A DNA stretch of 14,381 bases from JANLTP01 sp031363055 (GTDB lineage: Bacteria; Pseudomonadota; Gammaproteobacteria; Burkholderiales; Burkholderiaceae_E): the NCBI GenBank assembly GCA_031363055.1, contig JANLTP010000181.1, forward strand, positions 1 to 14,381, written 5' to 3'. Below, in pieces: positions 7,286 to 13,311 of the stretch. Under the pieces are notes generated by a model. It had not been told where the DNA came from. It ran no database searches and saw nothing but the letters and a program-made list of their open reading frames with translations. The position numbers and the translations under genes were made by a program. The first letter of the stretch is position 1. Each line of letters starts with the position of its first letter.

Positions 7286-8653
7286 TTATTCGGCCAAGCT
7301 CGCTGGCTCTCGGTCCTTGCGGCCTAGCAGAGTGTCCCAGTCGGCGTTGTTCATGTAGTCGCGCCAGCGGCGGTAGAACTGCCGGGGATTTTCTTCGCTG
7401 ACCTGCAGACTCACATTGCCGGCCACCGGGCCGTTGGCTTGGACCTTGCCCAGCGACTGCTGGTAGTTGTAAGGATGGCGCCGGGCGATCACGCCGCGGC
7501 TGCCGGCGGTTGCATAGTTCCAGTTTTCCATGTCGTCCTGTTCAGTCATACCCGCCGGGCCGCAGTAGCGCATGTAGTAGGAGCGCAGGAAATCTTTCAC
7601 CTCCTGCGGCGCGTCGGCGTCGACGAGGAAGAAGCGCCAGGCTTCGGTCGACTCCGGACCGTGGGGTTGCCACACACACAGATTGCGCGGCTGGTTACCG
7701 TGGAAGGAAACGTTCGGAAAGGTAGTGCCGACGAACGGCACCAGCCGATATCGCTCGGCCCCCAGTCGGCGCTTGCGCTCTTCGTGGCAATGACGGAAAT
7801 ACTCGGCGACGACGGCGTTGTTCTTGTAGGTGTCCAGGAACTCCCAGGTTTCCGGCATGATCGCGCTGTGCACGCCGTGTCCGGCCGGAAAGTTTACCCA
7901 GATGTGCCTTGCTTTTTCAAGTTCGTTGTCGCGCCGACCCTTCGCGCCCGCCTCGGCGCTCGGGCCGATGCCGATCATGTCGACGGAACGGTGGCTGACG
8001 TTGTGATACGTGTCTCCCAGGAAGTTCTCGGCCGCAAATTTCCAGTTGCAAGGCATGACCCACCGATGCACGCCAAACAGCACTTCCGAGCCGCCTTCAC
8101 GGCCGTCTCGGCAATCGAGCGCAAGGTCGAGATGCGTCAGGGCATCGCCCATGAATGTCCGAAAATCGGGGGCGTCCTTGTCCCAACTCGCCCAAACGCA
8201 CCCTTTGTAGATTTCCATCTTCGGCACCTCGATCAGCGACCATTCGTCCTTGTCCATTCGACCTTCATACAGGTTTTTGTATTGAGGAACGCCCAGCAGC
8301 TTGCCGTCGGTAGCGTAGCTCCAGCTATGGTACGGGCAAGTGAAGTGGTGCGTGTTGCCATGGTCGTACTGACAAACCTTCATGCCTCGGTGGCGACAGG
8401 TGTTGAGGAAGACATGAACCTTGCGCAGTTTGTCGCGCACCAGGATCACCGATTCAGCGCCCATGCGCGAGGTGAAGAAGTCGCCTGCATCAGGGACCTG
8501 GCTCTCGTGGCCGACAAACAGCCAGGCACGAGTGAAAACTTTTTCAAGCTCTTCCTGGTAGATATCCTTGTCGGAAAAGATCTCGCGTCCGATCTTTCCT
8601 TCGCGCAGATTGATCATCGCGTTGTAGCGGGATTCAGTGGTGATTGCGATCAT
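7286..8653 (-). CDS. Rieske ring-hydroxylating dioxygenase alpha (catalytic) subunit
   Basis: The 455-residue product has the standard layout. The N-terminal Rieske domain has C86-x-H88 (NTCRHRG) and C106-x2-H109 (FTCPYHSW) binding the [2Fe-2S] cluster. The C-terminal catalytic domain has the mononuclear iron site: the bridging D214 with H217 and H221 (ENFLGDTYHNVSH) and the acidic ligand in EQDDMENW (D373 or D374). The two His are separated by three residues, as in carbazole dioxygenase, rather than four as in naphthalene dioxygenase. The enzyme would add O2 to an aromatic ring to form a cis-dihydrodiol, with electrons from a ferredoxin and reductase that are not encoded here. First gene of the operon; start ATG 8653 with no clear Shine-Dalgarno, and ATG 8617 as an alternative. 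Overall it resembles PAH/biphenyl-type rather than phthalate-oxygenase-type alpha subunits. Confidence 0.95.
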   Translation of the reverse strand: MIAITTESRYNAMINLREGKIGREIFSDKDIYQEELEKVFTRAWLFVGHESQVPDAGDFFTSRMGAESVILVRDKLRKVHVFLNTCRHRGMKVCQYDHGNTHHFTCPYHSWSYATDGKLLGVPQYKNLYEGRMDKDEWSLIEVPKMEIYKGCVWASWDKDAPDFRTFMGDALTHLDLALDCRDGREGGSEVLFGVHRWVMPCNWKFAAENFLGDTYHNVSHRSVDMIGIGPSAEAGAKGRRDNELEKARHIWVNFPAGHGVHSAIMPETWEFLDTYKNNAVVAEYFRHCHEERKRRLGAERYRLVPFVGTTFPNVSFHGNQPRNLCVWQPHGPESTEAWRFFLVDADAPQEVKDFLRSYYMRYCGPAGMTEQDDMENWNYATAGSRGVIARRHPYNYQQSLGKVQANGPVAGNVSLQVSEENPRQFYRRWRDYMNNADWDTLLGRKDREPASLAE

Positions 8654-8668
8654 GGCTATTCGGGGGGT

Positions 8669-8697
8669 TTGTCCGATGAGTTGTCCAATGGGTGGAC
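8669..8697. promoter_or_regulatory. Operator-like triad 1 (putative IclR site)
   Basis: Three exact half-sites: GTCC at 8671 and 8683 as a direct repeat 12 bases apart, then GGAC at 8694, which makes a palindrome with the second (GTCCA-ATGGG-TGGAC, 8683-8697). The triad lies between the start point expected for the dioxygenase promoter and its ATG, so a bound protein would block early transcription. Confidence 0.6.
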
Positions 8698-8706
8698 TAT
8701 TTATCC

Positions 8707-8736
8707 ATTATATGGACTATATTTGCACTGGGTCAA
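8707..8736 (-). promoter_or_regulatory. Sigma-70 promoter of the dioxygenase operon
   Basis: On the minus strand TTGACC (8736-8731) is followed after 18 bases by a perfect TATAAT (8712-8707). Transcription should start near 8700, giving a leader of about 47 bases before the alpha-subunit ATG. A small palindrome TCCAT-TAT-ATGGA (8704-8716) overlaps the -10 box. Confidence 0.72.
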
Positions 8737-8738
8737 CG

Positions 8739-8768
8739 TGTCCGCGGGTGGTGTCCGCTTGGTGGACA
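8739..8768. promoter_or_regulatory. Operator-like triad 2 (putative IclR site)
   Basis: The design of triad 1 recurs: TGTCCGC at 8739 and 8752 (direct repeat, 13 bases apart), then GGACA at 8764, which pairs with the second as TGTCC-N7-GGACA. It lies just upstream of the -35 of the dioxygenase promoter and 30 bases before the iclR start, where it could serve activation of the operon and autoregulation. Confidence 0.6.
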
Positions 8769-8797
8769 ATAGGCCGAACTGATGCGAAGGATAGTGA

Positions 8798-9571
8798 GTG
8801 ACGACAACCGGGAAAAACGAAAACGTGCGCGCGGTCGGGCGGGCGCTGGAGATTCTTCTGGCGTTCCGGGAAGATGCCCCCGAGTTATCCGCAAGCGAAC
8901 TTCTGAAGCGCGTCGATCTGTCGCGGCCGACGTTGTATCGATTGCTCTATACCCTGGAGGAGCACGGCTTTCTGGTCTCCTACGGCGAACCACAGCACTT
9001 TCGCCTCGGGCCCTCGGTCGCCCGCCTGGCCCACGTCTGGCAGGGGACGCTCGACCTGAAGTCTGTAGCTGCGCCGCTGCTGCGGCGAATATGGGAAGAG
9101 ACCCAGGAAACGGTTGCGCTTTTTGTGCCGCAGGGCAACTTGCGTCTGTGCATTACGGAGCTGGCCAGCCCCCAGCCACTGAGTTTCAAGCGCGGCGTCG
9201 GGTACACGGAGCGAATCGCCCGTGGTGCGTCCGGCCGCGCCATACTGGCCTTTGCGAATGCGACACCAGAGGCGCTGCGTGCCTACCTGAAGGGAGTCGA
9301 CGTTGATCTGAAAAAGTTCAAGGCAGAGTTGGTAGCGACCCGCGCACGCGGTTATTCGACCAGTCACAGCGAATTGATTTCCGGCGCCGCCGCCGTTGCG
9401 GTGCCTTTTTTCGACCGCACCGGGCAGGTCGCCGGCTCGGTCGGCGTGTTTGGTCCCGAGGTACGGCTCAACGCTGCGCGGCTGAAAACGACGGCCGCCC
9501 TGCTTTTGCGGGAAGCTGAAAAGCTGTCGGAATCATTGGGATTCGAGCGAGCGCCGCATCGGAAGGAATGA
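8798..9571 (+). CDS. IclR-family transcriptional regulator
   Basis: The 257-residue product has the family layout. An N-terminal winged helix spans about residues 10-65, with the recognition region LSRPTLYRLLYTLEEHGFL. An effector-binding domain follows, with ETVALFVPQGNLRLCITE, ARGASGRAILAFA, ARGYSTSHSELISGAAAVAVP and GSVGVFGPE. It is translated from a GTG at 8798 with AAGGA at 8787-8791, spacing 6. It is divergent from the dioxygenase operon, and the gap holds two triads of GTCC/GGAC half-sites, the kind of two-palindromic-plus-one-direct arrangement known for the relatives PcaU and PobR. It is therefore the likely ligand-sensing regulator of the operon, with an aromatic acid as probable effector (inference). 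Its 3' end recurs in diverged form at 10367-10408. Confidence 0.95.
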   Translation: MTTTGKNENVRAVGRALEILLAFREDAPELSASELLKRVDLSRPTLYRLLYTLEEHGFLVSYGEPQHFRLGPSVARLAHVWQGTLDLKSVAAPLLRRIWEETQETVALFVPQGNLRLCITELASPQPLSFKRGVGYTERIARGASGRAILAFANATPEALRAYLKGVDVDLKKFKAELVATRARGYSTSHSELISGAAAVAVPFFDRTGQVAGSVGVFGPEVRLNAARLKTTAALLLREAEKLSESLGFERAPHRKE

Positions 9572-9598
9572 CAATGTCCAATTGATCCGATATCCGTC

Positions 9599-9624
9599 TT
9601 GCCGGAATTCGGAAAGTCCGGCAA
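9599..9624. promoter_or_regulatory. Inverted repeat upstream of the AbrB-type antitoxin gene
   Basis: TTGCCGGA (9599-9606) and TCCGGCAA (9617-9624) are perfect inverted repeats with a 10-base loop. They lie 28 bases after the iclR stop and 23 bases before the antitoxin start. No T-run follows directly, so an operator for the toxin-antitoxin complex is as likely as a terminator for iclR. Confidence 0.55.
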
Positions 9625-9647
9625 TATTCGGCTTTTCGGAGATTGGC

Positions 9648-9899
9648 ATGGAATTAATCAAATGCGGCAAGAAGGGCCAGATCACCATTCCCAGAGACAT
9701 CATCAAGAAGCTCGGGCTCGGTGAGAACACGCCGATGCTGGTCGAGCTGAGCGACGACGGTGCCATTATCCTGCGCCAAGCCGCCGTCGTCCCCTTGGAA
9801 GTCTATTCTGACGAACGTATAGCCGCGTTCGAGCGAGAAGGTCAACTGACCCCGACGGAGTTGGAGCGCGCTCGCGCGCTGATTGGCAAGACGGTCTAG
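9648..9899 (+). CDS. AbrB/SpoVT-type antitoxin
   Basis: The 83-residue product begins with a swapped-hairpin AbrB DNA-binding domain (MELIKCGKKGQITIPRDIIK, then KLGLGENTPMLVEL and GAIILRQ). It ends with a charged tail (YSDERIAAFEREGQLTPTEL) of the type that wraps a PIN toxin. The ATG at 9648 has GGAG at 9638-9641 with spacing 6; the frame is open further upstream, but only from a TTG. It overlaps the PIN toxin gene by one base (TAGTG). The pair should form a VapBC-like type II toxin-antitoxin module that represses its own promoter, possibly through the inverted repeat just upstream. Confidence 0.88.
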   Translation: MELIKCGKKGQITIPRDIIKKLGLGENTPMLVELSDDGAIILRQAAVVPLEVYSDERIAAFEREGQLTPTELERARALIGKTV

Positions 9900-10336
9900 T
9901 GAGACGGCTCTTTCTAGACGCCAATGTACTGTTCAGTGCAGCGCACAAGTGGCAGAGCGCTCAAGGCCTGCTCATCGACTTTGCTGAAAAAAAGCGGATT
10001 CAAGCGATCAGTTCGGCTTACGCCTTCGACGAAGCTCAACGAAATTTGGCTCGCAAATCCCCAAACGCCCTGAGTCTCTGGAGCAGGATTACCTCAGCAA
10101 TCGGGTTAGCGCCGGAGCCCGACCGCGAACACCTCAACTGGGCCGAGGCGCAAGTTCCGGCCAAGGATGCGCCGATACTGGCCAGTGCTGCGATCGCAAA
10201 AGTCGACTGGTTGGTAACGGGCGACCGCAGGGATTTTGGTCATCTATTCTCGACGACGCAGCGAGGGATATTGATCATCACGCCGGCTGAAGCGATACGA
10301 ATACTCTTGTTCGAACTCGAGGAGTCGTCAGACTAA
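9899..10336 (+). CDS. PIN-domain toxin (VapC-like ribonuclease)
   Basis: The 145-residue product is a PIN-domain protein with the expected acidic cluster: D7 in RLFLDANVLFSAA, E45 in DEAQRNL, D90 in PAKDAPILASA and D109/D112 in VTGDRRDF. PIN toxins cleave RNA, often tRNA or rRNA, when freed from their antitoxin. Translation starts at a GTG whose G is the last base of the antitoxin stop, so the two genes are coupled. The end of the gene (10333-10336) runs into a scar containing fragments of other genes. The RNA target cannot be inferred. Confidence 0.88.
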   Translation: MRRLFLDANVLFSAAHKWQSAQGLLIDFAEKKRIQAISSAYAFDEAQRNLARKSPNALSLWSRITSAIGLAPEPDREHLNWAEAQVPAKDAPILASAAIAKVDWLVTGDRRDFGHLFSTTQRGILIITPAEAIRILLFELEESSD

Positions 10337-10380
10337 CTTGGTTTCAGCATCACCTCACCGGTAATGAAGCTGGAGTCGTT
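10333..10380 (-). pseudogene. Probable 3' remnant of a short-chain dehydrogenase gene
   Basis: On the minus strand this stretch reads NDSSFITGEVMLKPS followed by TAG (10335-10333). SSFITGEV fits the conserved C-terminal strand of short-chain dehydrogenases, which normally precedes the end of the protein by a few residues. No upstream dehydrogenase sequence continues beyond about 10375. It is not a copy of the dehydrogenase at 6477-7265, whose end reads AISGTVIDVG. The match is short, so confidence is moderate. Confidence 0.5.
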
Positions 10381-10408
10381 GGGATTCGAGCGTGCGCCGC
10401 GTCGATAG
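10367..10408 (+). pseudogene. 3' remnant of a second, diverged iclR gene
   Basis: Reads KLESLGFERAPRR and a TAG stop (10406-10408), against KLSESLGFERAPHRKE at the end of the intact IclR protein. Over 13 aligned codons (after one 3-base gap) 34 of 39 bases agree, and four of the five differences are silent third-position changes. This marks it as the tail of a homologous gene that diverged under selection, not a fresh copy. Nothing upstream of 10367 continues the match. Confidence 0.75.
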
Positions 10409-10484
10409 TGCGAATCGGCGCTAGCCCAATCATCGCTACCGTAAGGTTCAGCACAGATGTGCCAAGATCCCGAAAATCCACATC

Positions 10485-10540
10485 GCTATCATTATCTATA
10501 AATGCTATGATAAAGCTATCAAATATTAAGATTGATAGCA
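10485..10540. promoter_or_regulatory. FitAB-type operator region
   Basis: GCTATCA occurs at 10485-10491 and 10515-10521, 30 bases apart. Each is followed by an inverted partner: TGATA at 10508-10512 (imperfect) and TGATAGCA at 10533-10540. The second pair contains the perfect repeat GCTATCAA/TTGATAGC (10515-10522, 10532-10539). As I recall, the gonococcal FitAB operator uses TGCTATCA/TGATAGCA half-sites, which supports autoregulation here. The site abuts the fitA ATG. Confidence 0.72.
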
Positions 10541-10777
10541 ATGGCAGCCGTGACCATCAGAAATTTGCCGGATGAAACCCTGCGCGCCCTCAAGAAGCGC
10601 GCCGAACGGTGTGGGCGCAGCACGGAGGCCGAAATGCGCGTGATCTTGCAGAACGCGGTACGACCGCAGCGCGGCATGGGAACGGTGCTGGCAGAAATCG
10701 GCCAAAAACATGGAGGCATTGAATTTCCGAAGACACGCAGGCGCAGCCCGGTGCGACCGGTGAAGTTTGAATCATGA
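10541..10777 (+). CDS. fitA: FitA-like ribbon-helix-helix antitoxin
   Basis: The 78-residue product opens with a ribbon-helix-helix domain typical of FitA/StbC antitoxins (AAVTIRNLPDETLRALKKRA, then GRSTEAEMRVIL). Its C-terminal tail (GIEFPKTRRRSPVRPVKF) would block the toxin active site. The ATG at 10541 is preceded at once by the operator half-site TGATAGCA, and no strong Shine-Dalgarno is present. The gene overlaps fitB by ATGA. The FitAB complex normally represses its own promoter, and the inverted repeats at 10485-10540 fit that. Confidence 0.9.
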   Translation: MAAVTIRNLPDETLRALKKRAERCGRSTEAEMRVILQNAVRPQRGMGTVLAEIGQKHGGIEFPKTRRRSPVRPVKFES

Positions 10778-11193
10778 TTATTCTGGATACGAATCTGGTG
10801 TCCGAACCTCTTAAACAAAAACCTGATCCAGCAGTATTGGCTTGGTTGGATCGGCAGGCACCGGAAACGCTCTACCTCACTACGATCACTTTGGCTGAGT
10901 TGCAGGCGGGCATTGAGATCTTGCCCGCAGGGAAACGTCGCACTGCGTTGCAGGAGGCGACGACCGAAGCGGTTGCCCAATTTGAAGCGCGAGTGCTGCC
11001 GTTTGATCAGGAAAGCGCACGCGCGTTCGGCCGCGTCTTCGCAGGCACACAAGCCATCGGCAATCCGATTCACTTTGGCGATTGCGCGATCGCAGCAATC
11101 GCCGTCCGAAACCGCTTCACGCTGGCAACTCGCAATGTGCGGGACTATAAGGGCGCGGGCATCGAATTGATTAACCCTTGGAGCGAGCCTTGA
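10774..11193 (+). CDS. fitB: FitB-like PIN-domain toxin
   Basis: The 139-residue product matches FitB closely in layout: D5 in MIILDTNLVSE, E42 in TLAELQAG, D103 in FGDCAIAAIA, and LATRNVRDY near the end before GIELINPW. These acidic residues line the metal-dependent ribonuclease site of PIN toxins. The start ATG overlaps the fitA stop by four bases. The stop is followed after 59 bases by the first Bug receptor gene on the same strand, so read-through into the receptor genes is possible. It is one of two toxin-antitoxin pairs within 1.6 kb. Confidence 0.92.
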   Translation: MIILDTNLVSEPLKQKPDPAVLAWLDRQAPETLYLTTITLAELQAGIEILPAGKRRTALQEATTEAVAQFEARVLPFDQESARAFGRVFAGTQAIGNPIHFGDCAIAAIAVRNRFTLATRNVRDYKGAGIELINPWSEP

Positions 11194-11252
11194 TGCAAAC
11201 AGGTCCGACTCCAGGTAATTCGAGTCCGCAAGTCAATTTGGAGACATCAATC

Positions 11253-12257
11253 ATGTCCGTCCCGTTCTCTGACGCAGGTCGGCGCATTGCGCGTGCAATC
11301 GCCGCATCGGCTACTGTTGCCGGCGCTGTGTTCGCCCTGCCGCCGCCTGCATATGCGCAAATATATCCGGATCGACCGGTCAAGATCGTGGTGGGTTTTG
11401 CACCTGGCGGCACCAATGACATTCTCGCGCGCCTGTTTGCTGCGAAGCTGCAGGACAAACTCAAGCAATCGTTCGTCGTGGAGAACAAGGCTGGTGCAAA
11501 CTCGTCGATCGGCAATGACTTCGTGGCGAAGGCCAGGGATGAAGGCTACACGCTGCTCGTCTCATCGAGCGGTGGCTTGACGACCAATCCGGTGTTGATG
11601 AAGAACTTGCCGTACGATCCGGTCAAGGATTTCGAGCCTATTGCTCTGCTCGGTTCGTTCCCGCTGGTGGTGACGGTGCCCGTAACTCTTGCGGTCAAGA
11701 ATTTCAATGAATTGGTGGAGTTCTCAAAAACTTCCAAGGACGGCAAGCTCGATCACGGCACGCCGACGACTTCGTTTGTGCTGGTGGCGGAAACCCTGAC
11801 GGCAGCTACTGGTGTCAAGTTCAACCATATTCCGTACAAGGGCTCGGGTCCTGTCGTGACGGGTCTGCTCGGCGGTGAGATTCAGGTCGGTGTGCTCGAC
11901 AGCCCGGCAGTCATTGCACAAGTCAAGGCCGGCAAGCTGAAGGCGCTCGCGGTCACCACGGGCAAGCGATCGGCCGCGTTGCCCGACGTCCCGACCATTG
12001 CCGAATCCGGGATTGCCGGCTACGACGCGCCAATCTGGACTGCGCTGATGGCCCCGAGGGGAACGCCGGAACCCGTGCTGGCCACGCTGCGTACCGCTGT
12101 CGGCGAGATCCTGAAGGAAAAGGACACCATCGAGAAGATGCAGGCGCTGGGTCTTGAGCCCGGTGACGCGGACTCTATGGCCTTGTCGCGCCGCATCGTG
12201 GCGGACATCGCCCGATGGACTGCGGTGGCCAAGGCCGCCAATATCAAACCCGAATAG
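11253..12257 (+). CDS. Bug/TctC-family periplasmic solute-binding protein (first of two)
   Basis: The 334-residue product begins with a signal peptide: GRRIAR, a hydrophobic stretch and a cleavage site after PPAYA (about residue 35). The mature start is QIYPDRPVKIVVGFAPGGTN, characteristic of Bug receptors of tripartite tricarboxylate transporters. Later family features are VENKAGANSSIG, HIPYKGSGP and LPDVPTIAESG. Such proteins bind carboxylates or similar small molecules in the periplasm. The ATG at 11253 has GGAG at 11240-11243; the frame is open upstream, including an ATG at 11193 overlapping the fitB stop, but that extension is hydrophilic and would bury the signal peptide. No TctA/TctB membrane genes are present, as is common for Bug genes. 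Ligand unknown. Confidence 0.94.
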   Translation: MSVPFSDAGRRIARAIAASATVAGAVFALPPPAYAQIYPDRPVKIVVGFAPGGTNDILARLFAAKLQDKLKQSFVVENKAGANSSIGNDFVAKARDEGYTLLVSSSGGLTTNPVLMKNLPYDPVKDFEPIALLGSFPLVVTVPVTLAVKNFNELVEFSKTSKDGKLDHGTPTTSFVLVAETLTAATGVKFNHIPYKGSGPVVTGLLGGEIQVGVLDSPAVIAQVKAGKLKALAVTTGKRSAALPDVPTIAESGIAGYDAPIWTALMAPRGTPEPVLATLRTAVGEILKEKDTIEKMQALGLEPGDADSMALSRRIVADIARWTAVAKAANIKPE

Positions 12258-12271
12258 GGACGCAGAACACC

Positions 12272-13243
12272 ATGGCCTGGTCCCTCACTCAGATCGTCAG
12301 CGCGGTCGCCACAGTCTTTTTTGCCAGCGTCGCAGCAGCACAGGTCTATCCGGCCAAACCAATTACGCTGATCGTGCCGTTCCCGCCAGGCGCTTCGTCA
12401 GACGGCATCGCCCGCATTGTCGGGCGAGAACTGTCGCAGGCGTTGGGTCAACCGGTAGTCGTCGAGAACAAGCCCGGCGCCGGCGGCGCGCTCGGCCTCA
12501 TGATGGTTGCCAATGCGCCGGCCGATGGCTACACAATCGGTCTGGGCGCGACGGGTGCGATCGCGGTCGGCCCGCACCTGCCGGACGCGCCGGCGCTCAA
12601 GCCGCAACAGGATCTGATGCCATTGGCCAAGCTCGCAGACATTCCGCTGGTGTTTGTCACGTCGAGCAGCAGTGGTTACGGTAACTTGCAGGCGTTCATC
12701 AACGCCGCTCGCCGCTCCAATAGCGGCCTGACTTACGCCAATCCGGGCCAGTACACTGCCCAACACCTGTCGGGCGAACTACTCGCGAATATGACCGGTG
12801 TGCGCCTGCTTCCGGTTCCCTACCGGGGCAGCGGCCTGGCGGTAACGGATCTGTTGGGGGGAATAGTGACTGCGGCGATGTTGGACCTGACCTCTGCGTA
12901 TCCGCACGTGAAATCCGGCAAACTGGTGGCGCTGGGCATCACCAGTTCCGAGCGCAGCAAGGTTGCGCCTGAGCTTCCGACCTTGGCGGAAGAGGGTGTG
13001 AAGGGCTACGCGGCGCCAGCCTGGATGGGCTTGTTCCTGGCGGCCAAAACGCCTCGGGACGTCCATGCCAAGCTGTCCGGCGCCCTTGAGAAAATAATGG
13101 CGAGCACAAGTGTTCAAACACAGATCCAGGCACTGGCTGCGGAGCCGGCCTATCTGGACGGGCCAGCGTTCGGGCAGTTCATCGCGAACGAGTCGAAAAA
13201 GTGGGGCGCAGTGATTGCGCGCCTGCCCAAGGCAAGCAACTGA
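12272..13243 (+). CDS. Bug/TctC-family periplasmic solute-binding protein (second of two)
   Basis: The 323-residue product has a short signal peptide (SLTQIVSAVATVFFASVAAA, cleavage probably before QVYPAKP). The mature protein is typical: PITLIVPFPPGASSDGIARI, VVVENKPGAGGALG, PYRGSGLAVTDLLGG and LPTLAEEGVKGY. It starts 14 bases after the first Bug gene ends, so the two are surely co-transcribed. They are clearly diverged paralogues, suggesting two different ligands. The signal peptide lacks the usual positive charge before its hydrophobic core, and the ribosome binding site is weak (AGGGA at 12256-12260, 11 bases away), so the exact start is less certain than the family. Confidence 0.93.
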   Translation: MAWSLTQIVSAVATVFFASVAAAQVYPAKPITLIVPFPPGASSDGIARIVGRELSQALGQPVVVENKPGAGGALGLMMVANAPADGYTIGLGATGAIAVGPHLPDAPALKPQQDLMPLAKLADIPLVFVTSSSSGYGNLQAFINAARRSNSGLTYANPGQYTAQHLSGELLANMTGVRLLPVPYRGSGLAVTDLLGGIVTAAMLDLTSAYPHVKSGKLVALGITSSERSKVAPELPTLAEEGVKGYAAPAWMGLFLAAKTPRDVHAKLSGALEKIMASTSVQTQIQALAAEPAYLDGPAFGQFIANESKKWGAVIARLPKASN

Positions 13244-13311
13244 GGCGCGCGCGGTCGACCCATCGGCAGACTCAAGTCGCTTCGGGATCAAACTGAAACA
13301 CTCGCGTCTGA

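Noticed and set aside
8016..8035. His-x3-His spacing at the dioxygenase iron site as a novelty
   Set aside because: Spacing varies in the family; carbazole dioxygenase also has three residues between the histidines, so it is not remarkable alone.
7439..8782. A 447-codon plus-strand open frame opposite the dioxygenase alpha gene
   Set aside because: It lies antisense to a clearly conserved catalytic subunit with intact Rieske and iron motifs. Its own translation shows no recognisable domain; long antisense frames are expected at this base composition.
8782..9306. An ATG-started frame at 8782 overlapping iclR
   Set aside because: It is out of frame with IclR. The GTG at 8798 has the well-placed AAGGA and gives a full-length family protein.
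13244..13311. Terminator between the convergent Bug and carbonic anhydrase genes
   Set aside because: The short palindrome GGTCGACC has no extended stem or T-run, so I cannot support a terminator.
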